Origin: Desulfuromonadaceae bacterium
GTDB lineage: Bacteria > Desulfobacterota > Desulfuromonadia > Geobacterales > Pseudopelobacteraceae
DNA: 34,303 nucleotides
Assembly: GCA_028683855.1 (NCBI GenBank)
Contig: JAQUHA010000032.1
Span: 1-34,303, forward strand
Direction of reading: 5' to 3'
Shown: in pieces, positions 16,846 through 26,142 of the stretch
Numbering within the stretch: position 1 is the first letter of the stretch
How the letters are laid out: each line of letters begins with the position of its first letter
Program-made: the position numbers and the translations under genes
Notes under the pieces: model-generated
What the model saw: only the letters and a program-made list of their open reading frames with translations
Database searches by the model: none
Told to the model about the DNA's origin: nothing

Positions 16846-17919
16846 TTATTGAGGGATAAATTCCTCTCGTGAAGAGATTTTAGCTAGAGCGGCAACTATC
16901 AGTTTTGCCGCCTCCTGCAGATCTCCGAGAGAGATGGTTTCGACAGTAGTATGCATATAGCGGAGCGGTATTTTGACCAGCGCCGTTGCGACTCCGCCGC
17001 GTGAAATCTGCATGACATTGGCATCGGTGCCGGTGCCGCGCGGTGCGGAAGTATGCTGAATGGCAATCTTCTCCTTCTCGGCAGTCTTGGAAAGGAGTTC
17101 AAAGAGGTGGTGGTTGATGTTGGCCCCTCTGGCCAGAATCGGCCCTTTACCGAGCGCAACTTCGCCGTTATGCTTCTTGTCAACGTCCGGTTGATCGGTG
17201 GCAAAATCGACTTCAACGCAGATCCCGACGTCAGGATTGACGGTATAGCTGCTGGTTGTCCCGCCGCGCATGCCGATCTCCTCCTGAACCGAGGAGACGC
17301 CGTAGAGATCAACCGCAAGTTTTTTGCCGGAAGCCGCAACCAGCCGCAGTACTTCGGCAACCACAAAGCAGCCCGCCTTGTCATCAAAGCCGCGGGAAGC
17401 CACCCTGTCCCCCTGCAAACGGGTGAACGAGCTGACAAAGGTGACGGCATCCCCTACCCTGACGAATTTCTGGGCTTCTTTCTTGTCCGCCGCTCCGATA
17501 TCAATGTACTGCGCTTCCAGTTTGACGACGGTTTCGCGATCCTTCGCGTCCATGAGATGAATCGGTTTTTTGCCGATAACCCCGGAGATGACACCGTTGG
17601 CAGTATGAATATTTACGCCCTTTCCCGGGGTCAGGTGGGCATCCACACCCCCCACCGCCGCAAAATAGAGAAACCCCTTGTCATCGATATATTTGACCTG
17701 CAGACCGATCTCATCGGTATGGCCGACAATCATGACGCGGGGGAGATTTTTCCCCTTGCCGTTGATCCGGGCAAAAACATTGCCCATGACATCAGTTGTC
17801 AGCTCATCGCAGAAAGGGGCTACATAATCTCTGAAAACCCGCTGGGCAGGCTGTTCGTAACCTGAAGGGCTTGGAGCATCAAGGAGCTGTTCAAGGAATT
17901 TGAGTGATTCTTTACGCAT
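16846..17919 (-). CDS. M42-family metallo-aminopeptidase
   Basis: This 357-residue protein of the M42 glutamyl aminopeptidase/cellulase-like family is a cytoplasmic zinc or cobalt enzyme that usually forms dodecamers and trims peptides. Metal and catalytic positions are visible: His67 and Asp69 (VGHTDEIGL), Asp180 (RGFDDKAG), Glu213/Glu214 (VQEEIG), Asp238 (VEVDFATD) and a histidine in YMHTTVE near the end. It lies two bases after the radical SAM gene and is very probably co-transcribed with it and rnc. The true substrate preference cannot be read from sequence. Confidence 0.92.
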   Translation of the reverse strand: MRKESLKFLEQLLDAPSPSGYEQPAQRVFRDYVAPFCDELTTDVMGNVFARINGKGKNLPRVMIVGHTDEIGLQVKYIDDKGFLYFAAVGGVDAHLTPGKGVNIHTANGVISGVIGKKPIHLMDAKDRETVVKLEAQYIDIGAADKKEAQKFVRVGDAVTFVSSFTRLQGDRVASRGFDDKAGCFVVAEVLRLVAASGKKLAVDLYGVSSVQEEIGMRGGTTSSYTVNPDVGICVEVDFATDQPDVDKKHNGEVALGKGPILARGANINHHLFELLSKTAEKEKIAIQHTSAPRGTGTDANVMQISRGGVATALVKIPLRYMHTTVETISLGDLQEAAKLIVAALAKISSREEFIPQ

Positions 17920-17921
17920 TG

Positions 17922-18971
17922 TTACACCTCGTGAATGGAGTAGTGAAGATCGGTAATGATTGAATATATTTTACTGCTGTTCTTTACGGTCACTCTCAGC
18001 TCTTCTCTTTCGAGATCCGGATCGGAGAGAACCTGCATGACCACACCGCGCTCCGCCTGTCTCCGCAGATTATACTTCTTCATGCCGAGCAGATCGGAGA
18101 TTCGCGTCGAATGACAGTGCAGCGTGACATATTCATCCGGAGCAACTGCCTGATCGATCAGATCAGAGTACATTCTGGATCTGACCAGTTGGCCAAAGGC
18201 GGGGTGCCAGCAACCGGCAACGATATTTGCGGAGTTGAGTCCAGAGTCTGCCTGAAGACCGGTGCGGATTACCGGAATTCCAGCCTGCATGGAGCGCTGG
18301 AGAAGTATAGCACAGAGAGCCACTCCGCGATCAAGCGTTAAAGGGATGAACTCGCCGGAAAGATATTTACGCTCCAGTTCAGTCCCTGAAAGTACTACGG
18401 TGGGATAGATCCTCAGGAAATCTGCTCCGGCAGAGATTACCCGCTCCAGCGAATCAAGGGAGGAGATTGGCGTATCCATCGGCAAACCGGGCATCAACTG
18501 TGCACCGGCGGTGAGACCGGCGTTTTTGATACAGTTGAGCGCATACAACGAATCCGCCCCCGAGTGTCCACGCCCGGAAGCTGCCAGAACTGCATCATCC
18601 ATCGACTGAACACCCAGTTCGATGGTTGTGACCCCCATCCCGGCCAGCCAGACAACTCTGTCACTATCGATGTAATCGGGGCGTGTTGACAGCCTGATTG
18701 ACTGAACGATCCGATCTTCAAGGAGTTTTTGCAGTGGTTCCAGCAGGGAGGCCTGAATGTCGTGGGGAAGTGCGGTGAAGGTACCGCCGAAAAAGGCAAC
18801 TTCGAGCGGACGCCCTCCGGCGGTTTCACGCCATTGATCGATAGTTGAGAGAATCTGTCCGGAATCGGGGAGTGCGCCGTCAGAGCCGGAGATGGTTCTC
18901 TGATCGCAGAATACGCATATATGGGGGCACCCCTGATGGCTGATGAAGAAAGGTACTGTTACTGCTCTCAC
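17922..18971 (-). CDS. Radical SAM protein, Elp3/YhcC-like
   Basis: This 349-residue radical SAM enzyme has its cluster motif near the start: Cys15, Cys19 and Cys22 in QGCPHICVFCDQ, the classical CxxxCxxC. The SAM-binding FFGGTFTALP and the later VTTIELGVQSMDD match the Elp3-like branch. No acetyltransferase domain is attached. The start overlaps the rnc stop by 4 bp. Homologues are common near rnc in related genomes, in my recollection, but their substrate is not established; a tRNA or protein modification role is guesswork. Confidence 0.85.
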   Translation of the reverse strand: MRAVTVPFFISHQGCPHICVFCDQRTISGSDGALPDSGQILSTIDQWRETAGGRPLEVAFFGGTFTALPHDIQASLLEPLQKLLEDRIVQSIRLSTRPDYIDSDRVVWLAGMGVTTIELGVQSMDDAVLAASGRGHSGADSLYALNCIKNAGLTAGAQLMPGLPMDTPISSLDSLERVISAGADFLRIYPTVVLSGTELERKYLSGEFIPLTLDRGVALCAILLQRSMQAGIPVIRTGLQADSGLNSANIVAGCWHPAFGQLVRSRMYSDLIDQAVAPDEYVTLHCHSTRISDLLGMKKYNLRRQAERGVVMQVLSDPDLEREELRVTVKNSSKIYSIITDLHYSIHEV

Positions 18972-19672
18972 TCTAACAGCCCCTCATTGCTCTTCAGGAT
19001 TTCAAGAGCAACGGCTGCTGCCGCCTGCTGGGCGATCTTCTTTGACTTGCCGCCACCTTCGCCAATAACGCTTTCCGCGCTCAGAACCTGAAAGGAAAAG
19101 TGCCGGTCATGCGGCGGCCCGGACTCCTCGACGAGCCTGTATTCCGGCGGCGGCTGATTGTGAGAGGAGAGATACTCCTGTAGCTCACTCTTTGAATCAC
19201 GACCGATTTTTAGCAGCTCCGGAGCTGCGGCAAGCTCGTCAAACATACGCAGAACGAAACTGCGCGCAGCCTGCAACCCGCCATCCAGATAGAGAGCTGC
19301 GATCACGGCTTCGAAAACATCAGACAGAATTGAATCCTTATCACGCCCGGCAGTATGCTTTTCCCCTTTGCCGAGGCGGATGTGAACGCCGATGTCAAGC
19401 TTGCGTGCTCTGTCGGCAAGTGCATCCTGCCCGGCCAGGCGGGCGCGGAGCTGAGAGAGCGCCCCCTCATCCCAGTCAGGGTAGCGTTCACAGAGCATTT
19501 CCGCCAGAAGAAGCCCTAAAACGGCGTCCCCCAGAAATTCGAGACGCTGATAATCTCCCGCACCACCCGCTTCATGAAGATGCGACGGGTGAGTAAGCGC
19601 CTGAAGCGGCAATGTGCGGTTGCTGAAACGATAATCAAGCAGTTTTTCAAGTTGTTGTATCTTTGTATCCAC
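18968..19672 (-). CDS. rnc: Ribonuclease III
   Basis: This 234-residue RNase III processes rRNA precursors and structured mRNAs by cutting double-stranded RNA. The catalytic RNase domain has the signature RLEFLGDAVLGL, with Glu45 and Asp49, and Asp118/Glu121 in SDVFEAVIAALYLDGG. A double-stranded-RNA-binding domain fills residues 160-230 (SKSELQEYLSSH through SKKIAQQAAAAVAL). The start is a GTG at 19672 preceded by AGGTGA. It heads a minus-strand run (rnc, radical SAM, M42 peptidase) that diverges from dnaE. Confidence 0.96.
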   Translation of the reverse strand: MDTKIQQLEKLLDYRFSNRTLPLQALTHPSHLHEAGGAGDYQRLEFLGDAVLGLLLAEMLCERYPDWDEGALSQLRARLAGQDALADRARKLDIGVHIRLGKGEKHTAGRDKDSILSDVFEAVIAALYLDGGLQAARSFVLRMFDELAAAPELLKIGRDSKSELQEYLSSHNQPPPEYRLVEESGPPHDRHFSFQVLSAESVIGEGGGKSKKIAQQAAAAVALEILKSNEGLLE

Positions 19673-19836
19673 AGTTCACCTCAACAGCTGCAAACTATAG
19701 TCATATTCATATTTTTAGGCAACAGAAACTCCATAGAATCAGGCAGGTAATAAAGGTTAATTTAATCAGAATAAAACTCAGTCAAGTTAAGCCACACCTT
19801 TACATACCTTACTATGAAAGATCCAACTCCCATCAC

Positions 19837-19866
19837 TTGACACTGTATCCACCCATAAGGCATAAT
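19837..19866 (+). promoter_or_regulatory. Sigma-70-type promoter of dnaE
   Basis: A perfect TTGACA (19837-19842) lies 18 bp before CATAAT (19861-19866), about 35 bp upstream of the dnaE start. The 228-bp divergent gap between rnc and dnaE holds no other gene that I can support. Confidence 0.6.
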
Positions 19867-19900
19867 TCGACGCTACTGACGACCTTGGAGGCAGCACCGC

Positions 19901-22900
19901 ATGGAATCACCTGTTAACACCGATAAAACGCCATTTTCACCCTTCGTACATCTTCATCTTCATACTCAATACTCGCTTCTTGATGGCGCTATACGCTTTG
20001 ACGACCTGATAGCCAAAACTAAAGAGCATAGCTCACCAGCCGTCGCAATCACCGATCACGGAAATATGTTCGGTGCTGCCGAATTTTATTTAAAATGCAA
20101 GAAAGCCGGTATTAAACCAATAATCGGCTGTGAACTCTATCTGGCTCCCGAATCCCGTTTTTCAAGAGATGCTAAGGGTATATCGGACGCTGCATATCAC
20201 TTGATCCTGCTCTGTGAGAACATGGAGGGTTACAAGAATCTGTCGTATCTTTCATCGGCAGGGTATAAAGAGGGTTTTTATTATCGCCCCCGCATAGACC
20301 GTGAGCTTTTATCGGGACACTCCGAAGGGTTGATCGCGATGTCTGCCTGCCTTAAAGGTGAGGTTGCCATGCAGTGTGGACGCAACAGAATGGAAGACGC
20401 AATTGCTACTGCACGTTGGTATAGCGAACTCTTCCCGGATCGTTATTACATAGAACTGCAGGAGAACACCATCCCTGAACAGGATACTGTAAACAAGCGC
20501 CTGATGGAGGTAGCGTCGGAGCTTAAACTTCCTTTGGTTGCGACAAACGACTGTCACTACCTAAATCGTGAAGATGCGCGCGCTCACGAAGTTCTGCTCT
20601 GTATTCAGACCGGTAAAACAATGTCTGATCCGACCCACATGAAGTTTTCGGTTGATGAATTCTATATCAAATCACCGGAAGAGATGGCTAAAGCCTTTAA
20701 CTACGCACCTGAGGCAGTAGGTAATACTTTGAAAATTGCCGAACGCTGCAATCTTGATCTGGCTATAGATGGCAAAACCTACTATTTCCCTCACTTTGAA
20801 CCACCGGTTGGGCTTAATCACGACGATATGCTCCGGGATCTGGCAACAGAAGGTCTCAAGGAGCGGATGAAAACCATCCTTGCAAAGTACCCCGATATGA
20901 CGCTCGAGCAGCAGCAGGGATATTTTGACCGCCTAGAAACCGAGCTGAAATGTATTTCCGAGATGCAGTTTCCTGCATACTTTCTTATAGTTTCTGATTT
21001 TATCAGATGGGCAAAAAACAAAGGTATTCCGGTCGGTCCAGGCAGGGGTTCCGCAGCAGGTTCACTTGTAGCTTACGCCATTAAGATAACCGATCTTGAT
21101 CCTCTGCCCTACAACCTGCTTTTTGAACGTTTTTTGAATCCGGAACGTATATCAATGCCGGATATTGACGTTGACTTCTGTCAGGACCGTCGCGGAGAAG
21201 TTATTCAGTATATGGTTGAAAAATACGGGCGTGACAGGGTTTGTCAGATTATAACTTTTGGAACAATGGGTGCTAAGGCAGTAATACGGGATGTCGGGAG
21301 AGCCCTTAATATCGGTTATGGTGAAGTAGACCAGATAGCAAAGCTTATCCCGGACGATCTGAAAATGACTCTGAATAAAGCTTTGCTGCAAGAGCCTAAA
21401 TTGAAAGAGATTTCTGCTGCCGACCCACAGGTGAAGGATCTTCTGGATACCGCACTATGTCTGGAAGGATTAACCCGTCACGCCTCAACACATGCCGCAG
21501 CGGTGGTTGTTGCGCCTGATCAGTTGGAAGAGTTCCTGCCACTATACAAAGATCAGAAAACCGGTTCCATAAACACACAATTTTCCATGAAATATGTTGA
21601 ACTTGTCGGACTGGTAAAATTTGATTTTCTGGGTCTTAAAAACCTGACCGTTATAGAGAATGCTGTAAAACTTGTAAGGGTAAATATTCCTGATTTTGAT
21701 ATAACTACACTACGAGATGACGATCAGGAGAGCTATGATCTGATATCCGCCGGCAACACAACCGGGGTATTTCAGCTCGAGTCAAGCGGCATAAAGGAGA
21801 TGTTGGTAAAGCTGAAACCTTCATGCTTTGAGGATGTAATAGCCGCCTGCGCTCTCTACCGCCCGGGCCCTCTCGGGTGTGGAATGGTGGACGACTTTAT
21901 TGAACGCAAGCATGGGAGACAGCAGGTTGTTTATGATCTGCCGGAACTTGAACCGATCCTGAAAGACACCTACGGCGTCATAGTCTATCAGGAGCAGGTT
22001 ATGCAGATTTCACGAACTCTGGCTGGATACTCCCTTGGTCAGGCTGATCTACTCCGACGCGCTATGGGTAAAAAAGATGCCAAAGAGATGGATCGTCAGA
22101 AAGACACCTTCCTTGCCGGTGCTAAAAGCCTGCAGATTGACACTAAAAAAGCTGAGGCTATCTTTGATCAGATGGCAAAGTTTGCAGAGTACGGCTTTAA
22201 CAAGTCACACTCGGCAGCTTATGCACTGATTGCATACCAGACGGCTTATCTCAAAGCACATTATCCGGTTGAATTCATGGCGGCGCTGCTCTCCTGCGAT
22301 ATGGACAGTACAGAGAAGGTTGTAAAGAACATCAGTGACTGTCGGGAACAGGGCATTGAGGTACTGCCACCCGACATAAACAGTTCCGGTCACTCCTTCA
22401 CCGTTGTTGGACAGTCAATGCGTTTCGGTCTTGGTGCTGTTAAAAATGTCGGTGGGGGAGCTATCGAAGCGATCCTTGACGCGAGAAAAGATGGGACATT
22501 TAAAGATCTATACGATTTTTGCGAGCGGGTTGACCTTCGGAAGGTTAATAAACGTGTAATAGAGTCACTTATCAAGTGCGGTGCGTTTGATTCAACTCAA
22601 TCAACCAGATCATCACTTATGGATGGCCTGGAAGCGGCATCAAATTATGGACAGAAGATACAGGAAGAGAGAGCAAGTGCACAGGTTTCACTGTTCGGTA
22701 CTGAAGAGACAACCAGAGGGAACGGACAAGGCGGCATGAAGCTCCCCAACCTTCCGGAGTGGCACGACAAGGAAAAACTGGCACTTGAAAAAGAGGCGCT
22801 CGGTTTCCTGATTACCGGACACCCTTTGGATCGGTACATCGACGACATTAAACGTCTAAGGAACACTGAAATTGCAGATATGCCTGAACTGCCGGATGGC

Positions 22901-23458
22901 AGCGAGGTTCGAATCTGCGGTATTGTATGCGGCTTAAAGGAGATAATAACCAAAAAGGGGCTGGGAGAAAAGATGGGCTTTGTCACTATTGAAGATCTTT
23001 CCGGAACTGTTGAAGTGACGGTCTTTTCCGATATTTATGCCAATACCTTAAATCTGCTTAAATCAGATGATCCGCTTCTCATTGTGGGCAAACTCGAAAA
23101 GGGTGAAAAAGGTGCGAAAATCCTTGTACAAGGGCAGAAAGAGGGTGGAAACGAATGGCAGAAAAAAAATCGCGGACCAACGGGTGAGATAAAGCTGCTT
23201 TCGGAAGCCAGGGCTGAGACGACAAAAAAAGTTACATTTATTTTGAATGTTGAAGTAACACAGCCTGATCAGATAACCAGACTGAAAGAGACCATTGAGC
23301 GACACCCGGGAGCTGTACCGTCAACCATACAGTTTGTGATACCTTCAAGGAGTCGATCCATAATGCCCTTACCTTTAGAAATGAATGTATCCGCCAGTGA
23401 TGATTTAAGGCTGGAAGTAGAGAGGTTGTTAGGGTATAATGCCGCCACTTTTGAGTAA
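19901..23458 (+). CDS. dnaE: DNA polymerase III alpha subunit
   Basis: This 1185-residue replicative polymerase catalytic subunit has an N-terminal PHP domain (HLHLHTQYSLLDGAI, with GNMFGAAEFY). The C-family polymerase palm follows, where PDIDVDFCQDRR carries two catalytic aspartates at 421 and 423; GPGRGSAAGSLVAYAI lies just before it. The fingers and helix-hairpin-helix region come next, and an OB-fold is near residue 1000 (RICGIVCGLKE). GGAGG is nine bases before the ATG. It opens a plus-strand run continuing into accA 18 bp later. Length and motifs are normal for DnaE1. Confidence 0.97.
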   Translation: MESPVNTDKTPFSPFVHLHLHTQYSLLDGAIRFDDLIAKTKEHSSPAVAITDHGNMFGAAEFYLKCKKAGIKPIIGCELYLAPESRFSRDAKGISDAAYHLILLCENMEGYKNLSYLSSAGYKEGFYYRPRIDRELLSGHSEGLIAMSACLKGEVAMQCGRNRMEDAIATARWYSELFPDRYYIELQENTIPEQDTVNKRLMEVASELKLPLVATNDCHYLNREDARAHEVLLCIQTGKTMSDPTHMKFSVDEFYIKSPEEMAKAFNYAPEAVGNTLKIAERCNLDLAIDGKTYYFPHFEPPVGLNHDDMLRDLATEGLKERMKTILAKYPDMTLEQQQGYFDRLETELKCISEMQFPAYFLIVSDFIRWAKNKGIPVGPGRGSAAGSLVAYAIKITDLDPLPYNLLFERFLNPERISMPDIDVDFCQDRRGEVIQYMVEKYGRDRVCQIITFGTMGAKAVIRDVGRALNIGYGEVDQIAKLIPDDLKMTLNKALLQEPKLKEISAADPQVKDLLDTALCLEGLTRHASTHAAAVVVAPDQLEEFLPLYKDQKTGSINTQFSMKYVELVGLVKFDFLGLKNLTVIENAVKLVRVNIPDFDITTLRDDDQESYDLISAGNTTGVFQLESSGIKEMLVKLKPSCFEDVIAACALYRPGPLGCGMVDDFIERKHGRQQVVYDLPELEPILKDTYGVIVYQEQVMQISRTLAGYSLGQADLLRRAMGKKDAKEMDRQKDTFLAGAKSLQIDTKKAEAIFDQMAKFAEYGFNKSHSAAYALIAYQTAYLKAHYPVEFMAALLSCDMDSTEKVVKNISDCREQGIEVLPPDINSSGHSFTVVGQSMRFGLGAVKNVGGGAIEAILDARKDGTFKDLYDFCERVDLRKVNKRVIESLIKCGAFDSTQSTRSSLMDGLEAASNYGQKIQEERASAQVSLFGTEETTRGNGQGGMKLPNLPEWHDKEKLALEKEALGFLITGHPLDRYIDDIKRLRNTEIADMPELPDGSEVRICGIVCGLKEIITKKGLGEKMGFVTIEDLSGTVEVTVFSDIYANTLNLLKSDDPLLIVGKLEKGEKGAKILVQGQKEGGNEWQKKNRGPTGEIKLLSEARAETTKKVTFILNVEVTQPDQITRLKETIERHPGAVPSTIQFVIPSRSRSIMPLPLEMNVSASDDLRLEVERLLGYNAATFE

Positions 23459-23476
23459 ATATATGAGGTGAAAATT

Positions 23477-24433
23477 ATGGCTACTCCGTTTTACCTAGAA
23501 TTTGAAAAGCCTATTGTTGAACTTGAGAAGAAAATTGAGGAGCTGAATGCCCTTGCAGGGGGTGGATTAGACATAGGATCTGATGTATCTGCTCTTGAAA
23601 GCCGGGTTGAGAAAATGCGTGCGGATATTTTTGCAAATCTCTCAAGATGGCAGACTGCACAGGTGGCTCGCCATATTAATCGTCCATTTACGCAGGACTA
23701 TATAAACCTCATGTTTACGGAATTCACAGAACTTCACGGTGATCGAAACTATGGTGATGATCACGCTATTATAGGGGGTCTGGCTCGCTTTAATGACCAG
23801 CCGGTTATTGTAATCGGTCACCAGAAGGGGCGCGACACCAATGAGAAGGTATACCGAAATTTCGGAATGCCAAATCCGGAAGGTTATCGTAAAGCCCTGA
23901 GACTTATGCAGATGGCTGAACAGTTCAAGCTCCCGATCATCACTTTTGTTGATACCCCGGGTGCATATCCGGGCATTGGAGCCGAAGAGCGTGGTCAGGC
24001 AGAGGCAATCGCACGCAACCTTCGCGAGATGGCTAGCCTGCGCACTCCGATAATTGTCTGCATAACCGGCGAAGGTGGATCAGGTGGAGCGTTGGCAATC
24101 GCTGTTGGTGATCGCATACTCATGCTTGAGCATTCGGTATATGCAGTTATATCCCCGGAAGGGTGCGCGGCAATACTCTGGTCTGACGGAACCAAGGGCG
24201 CTCAGGCAGCTGAGGCTCTTAAACCTACGGCTCAGGATATAATAAAACTTGGTGTAATAGATGAAATAGTTATAGAGCCCGTCGGTGGAGCTCATCGTGA
24301 TCATGAGGCAACTGCTGCAAATATGAAGGAAGCAATTACACGCCACCTTACCGAACTTAACAAACTTACCGGAGAGAAACTGGTCGAAGGGCGGTATAAC
24401 AAATTCAGGGCAATGACTCAAATTGCTGAATAG
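23477..24433 (+). CDS. accA: Acetyl-CoA carboxylase carboxyltransferase subunit alpha
   Basis: The alpha half of the carboxyltransferase transfers carboxyl from biotin to acetyl-CoA to make malonyl-CoA, the first step of fatty acid synthesis. The 318 residues show the conserved MFTEFTELHGDRNYGDD, DTPGAYPGIGAEERGQ and GEGGSGGALAIAVGD. I choose the ATG at 23477 (MATPFYLEFEKP) because AGGTG lies six bases upstream. A GTG at 23468 is itself part of that ribosome site. The dnaE-accA pairing is a recurrent arrangement. The partner accD is elsewhere. Confidence 0.97.
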   Translation: MATPFYLEFEKPIVELEKKIEELNALAGGGLDIGSDVSALESRVEKMRADIFANLSRWQTAQVARHINRPFTQDYINLMFTEFTELHGDRNYGDDHAIIGGLARFNDQPVIVIGHQKGRDTNEKVYRNFGMPNPEGYRKALRLMQMAEQFKLPIITFVDTPGAYPGIGAEERGQAEAIARNLREMASLRTPIIVCITGEGGSGGALAIAVGDRILMLEHSVYAVISPEGCAAILWSDGTKGAQAAEALKPTAQDIIKLGVIDEIVIEPVGGAHRDHEATAANMKEAITRHLTELNKLTGEKLVEGRYNKFRAMTQIAE

Positions 24434-24434
24434 G

Positions 24435-24473
24435 AAACAGAGCAGCGGGCGGTTCAACCGCCCCTGTTTATTT
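24435..24473 (+). terminator. Terminator after accA
   Basis: An inner stem (GGGCGGT 24447-24453 with ACCGCCC 24457-24463) lies inside an outer AAACAG/CTGTTT pairing, followed by TATTTT. It ends 13 bp before the rluB start, so it may act as a partial terminator or attenuator rather than a full stop. Confidence 0.65.
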
Positions 24474-24485
24474 TAAGGAACTTAA

Positions 24486-25301
24486 ATGCTTGAACGCCTA
24501 CAAAAAATAATATCTGCAGCCGGAATAACTTCACGCCGGGCATCTGAAGCGCTGATACTTAATGGTCAAGTTGCCGTAAACGGAGTAGTAGTTAACGAAT
24601 TAGGCTGCAAAGCCGACCTTTCCAAAGACATCGTAACGGTAGACGGAAAGAATATAAAGATCAGTGCGGAACGCCTTTACATACTTTTCAACAAACCGAC
24701 CGGATACATTACCGCACTCAAAGACAGTAAGGGGAGACCGCTGGTTACCGACTTACTAAAAGATGTGCCGGAACGGGTTTATCCGGTCGGCCGCCTGGAT
24801 TACAATACTGAGGGACTTCTTCTCCTGACTAACGACGGAGAGTGGGCAAACCGCCTTATGCACCCAAGCCATGAGATTGAAAAAGAGTATCACGTAAGAG
24901 TACGTGGCAAGGTCATTGATCAGCAGCTGAAACGTATGGCGGAAGGATTAGAGCTCGAGGATGGCATGACTGCACCGGCTGTCGTAAATCTTTTAAAAAA
25001 AGGTGAGCAGAATGACTGGATTTCGGTAACAATTCATGAAGGGCGAAATCGCCAGGTGCGGCGTATGTGTGAAGCAGTAAGCCTATCGGTGGTGAGACTA
25101 AAACGGATCAGATACGGCAGCCTGACACTGGGTACTATAAGAACCGGACAATTTCGCTATCTCACTGAAAGTGAAGTCAATCAGCTGTCCGGCGAGTCAT
25201 CAAAGAAAATTACCGCAGGAAATTCGGAAAGAAACGGACATTTTAAAAGAACAACCGCCCGGAAACTGACAGGAGGAAAAATAAGTGGAAGAAGGCAGTA
25301 G
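24486..25301 (+). CDS. RluB-type 23S rRNA pseudouridine synthase
   Basis: This 271-residue pseudouridine synthase of the RsuA/RluB/E/F family has an N-terminal S4 RNA-binding domain (RLQKIISAAGITSRRASEAL). The catalytic domain has its active-site aspartate at residue 105 (VGRLDYNTEGLLLLTNDGE). The final 35 residues are a basic Lys/Arg-rich tail, common in RluB, that helps RNA binding. It probably makes pseudouridine in helix 89 of 23S rRNA, by family analogy. AAGGA precedes the ATG. Its end overlaps the next gene by 17 bp, so translation of the two is likely coupled. Confidence 0.92.
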   Translation: MLERLQKIISAAGITSRRASEALILNGQVAVNGVVVNELGCKADLSKDIVTVDGKNIKISAERLYILFNKPTGYITALKDSKGRPLVTDLLKDVPERVYPVGRLDYNTEGLLLLTNDGEWANRLMHPSHEIEKEYHVRVRGKVIDQQLKRMAEGLELEDGMTAPAVVNLLKKGEQNDWISVTIHEGRNRQVRRMCEAVSLSVVRLKRIRYGSLTLGTIRTGQFRYLTESEVNQLSGESSKKITAGNSERNGHFKRTTARKLTGGKISGRRQ

Positions 25302-26142
25302 TAGGAAGTCCGGGTTTCTGGAGCGATTAAGCCGCCTGATTTCCGGACGCAAACGCACGACCGAGCAGGATATAAATGATTTTATCGAAGCGTCAGAAGA
25401 AGAGGGACTGGTAAACGAAGACGAGAGCGAAATGCTCCGTTCAATATTCTCCCTCGGCACAACAATAGTACGGGAAGTTATGATACCTCGTACCGAAATG
25501 GCATGCATAACTGTTGATGCCACAGTAAGGGAACTACTTGACACCATAATTACCTGCGGACACTCCCGCATCCCTGTATACGAAGGTTCGATTGACAATA
25601 TAGTCGGTCTTCTCTACGCGAAGGATCTCCTTAAACAGTGGGGAACTGCTGAGGAGTGCCTGTCTGTTCGCTCCATTATGCGCCCACCGTATTTCATTCC
25701 CGAATCAAAAAACCTTGAACAGCTCCTGCAGGATTTTAAACGTAAAAGGATTCATCTTGCTATTGTCATAGATGAGTATGGCGGAACTTCCGGACTTATT
25801 ACTATTGAAGACCTGCTGGAACAGATAGTCGGTGACATTCAGGATGAATATGACAGAGAGGAGTCCTTGCTGACAGTAAACAGTGATGGTTCGGTAACGG
25901 CTGACGGACGACTGCCTGTTGAGGAGCTGGAAGAGCATTTCGATATTCAAATAGAGCGAGATAAATTTGATTCTGTAGGTGGACTTATTTTTCACCTGAC
26001 AGGCAAGATACCAACAACTGGAGATACAATTGAAGGTGCAGGGTTGTCTCTTAAAATTATAGACGCAGATCTGCGTCGCGTAAAAAAGGTTACTATAAAA
26101 CTTATGAACTGCAATCTTAAAGCAGATACGGTGACTGTTTGA
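25285..26142 (+). CDS. CorC/HlyC-family CBS-domain protein
   Basis: This 285-residue cytoplasmic protein has two CBS domains (about residues 65-190: VMIPRTEMACITVD, GHSRIPVYEGSIDNIVGLLYAKD, VIDEYGGTSGLITIEDLLE) and a C-terminal CorC_HlyC domain. The acidic motif GDIQDEYDREE is typical. Family members are linked to magnesium and cobalt efflux and bind adenosyl nucleotides. The GTG at 25285 has AGGAGG upstream and overlaps rluB; its stop overlaps the TTG start of lnt. A corC-like gene directly before lnt is the same order as in enteric bacteria. Confidence 0.9.
   Translation: MEEGSSRKSGFLERLSRLISGRKRTTEQDINDFIEASEEEGLVNEDESEMLRSIFSLGTTIVREVMIPRTEMACITVDATVRELLDTIITCGHSRIPVYEGSIDNIVGLLYAKDLLKQWGTAEECLSVRSIMRPPYFIPESKNLEQLLQDFKRKRIHLAIVIDEYGGTSGLITIEDLLEQIVGDIQDEYDREESLLTVNSDGSVTADGRLPVEELEEHFDIQIERDKFDSVGGLIFHLTGKIPTTGDTIEGAGLSLKIIDADLRRVKKVTIKLMNCNLKADTVTV

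Noticed and set aside
17053-17865. 270-residue plus-strand frame
   Set aside because: Antisense shadow of the clearly conserved M42 peptidase gene.
19192-19596. 134-residue plus-strand frame
   Set aside because: Antisense shadow of rnc, whose motifs are unambiguous.
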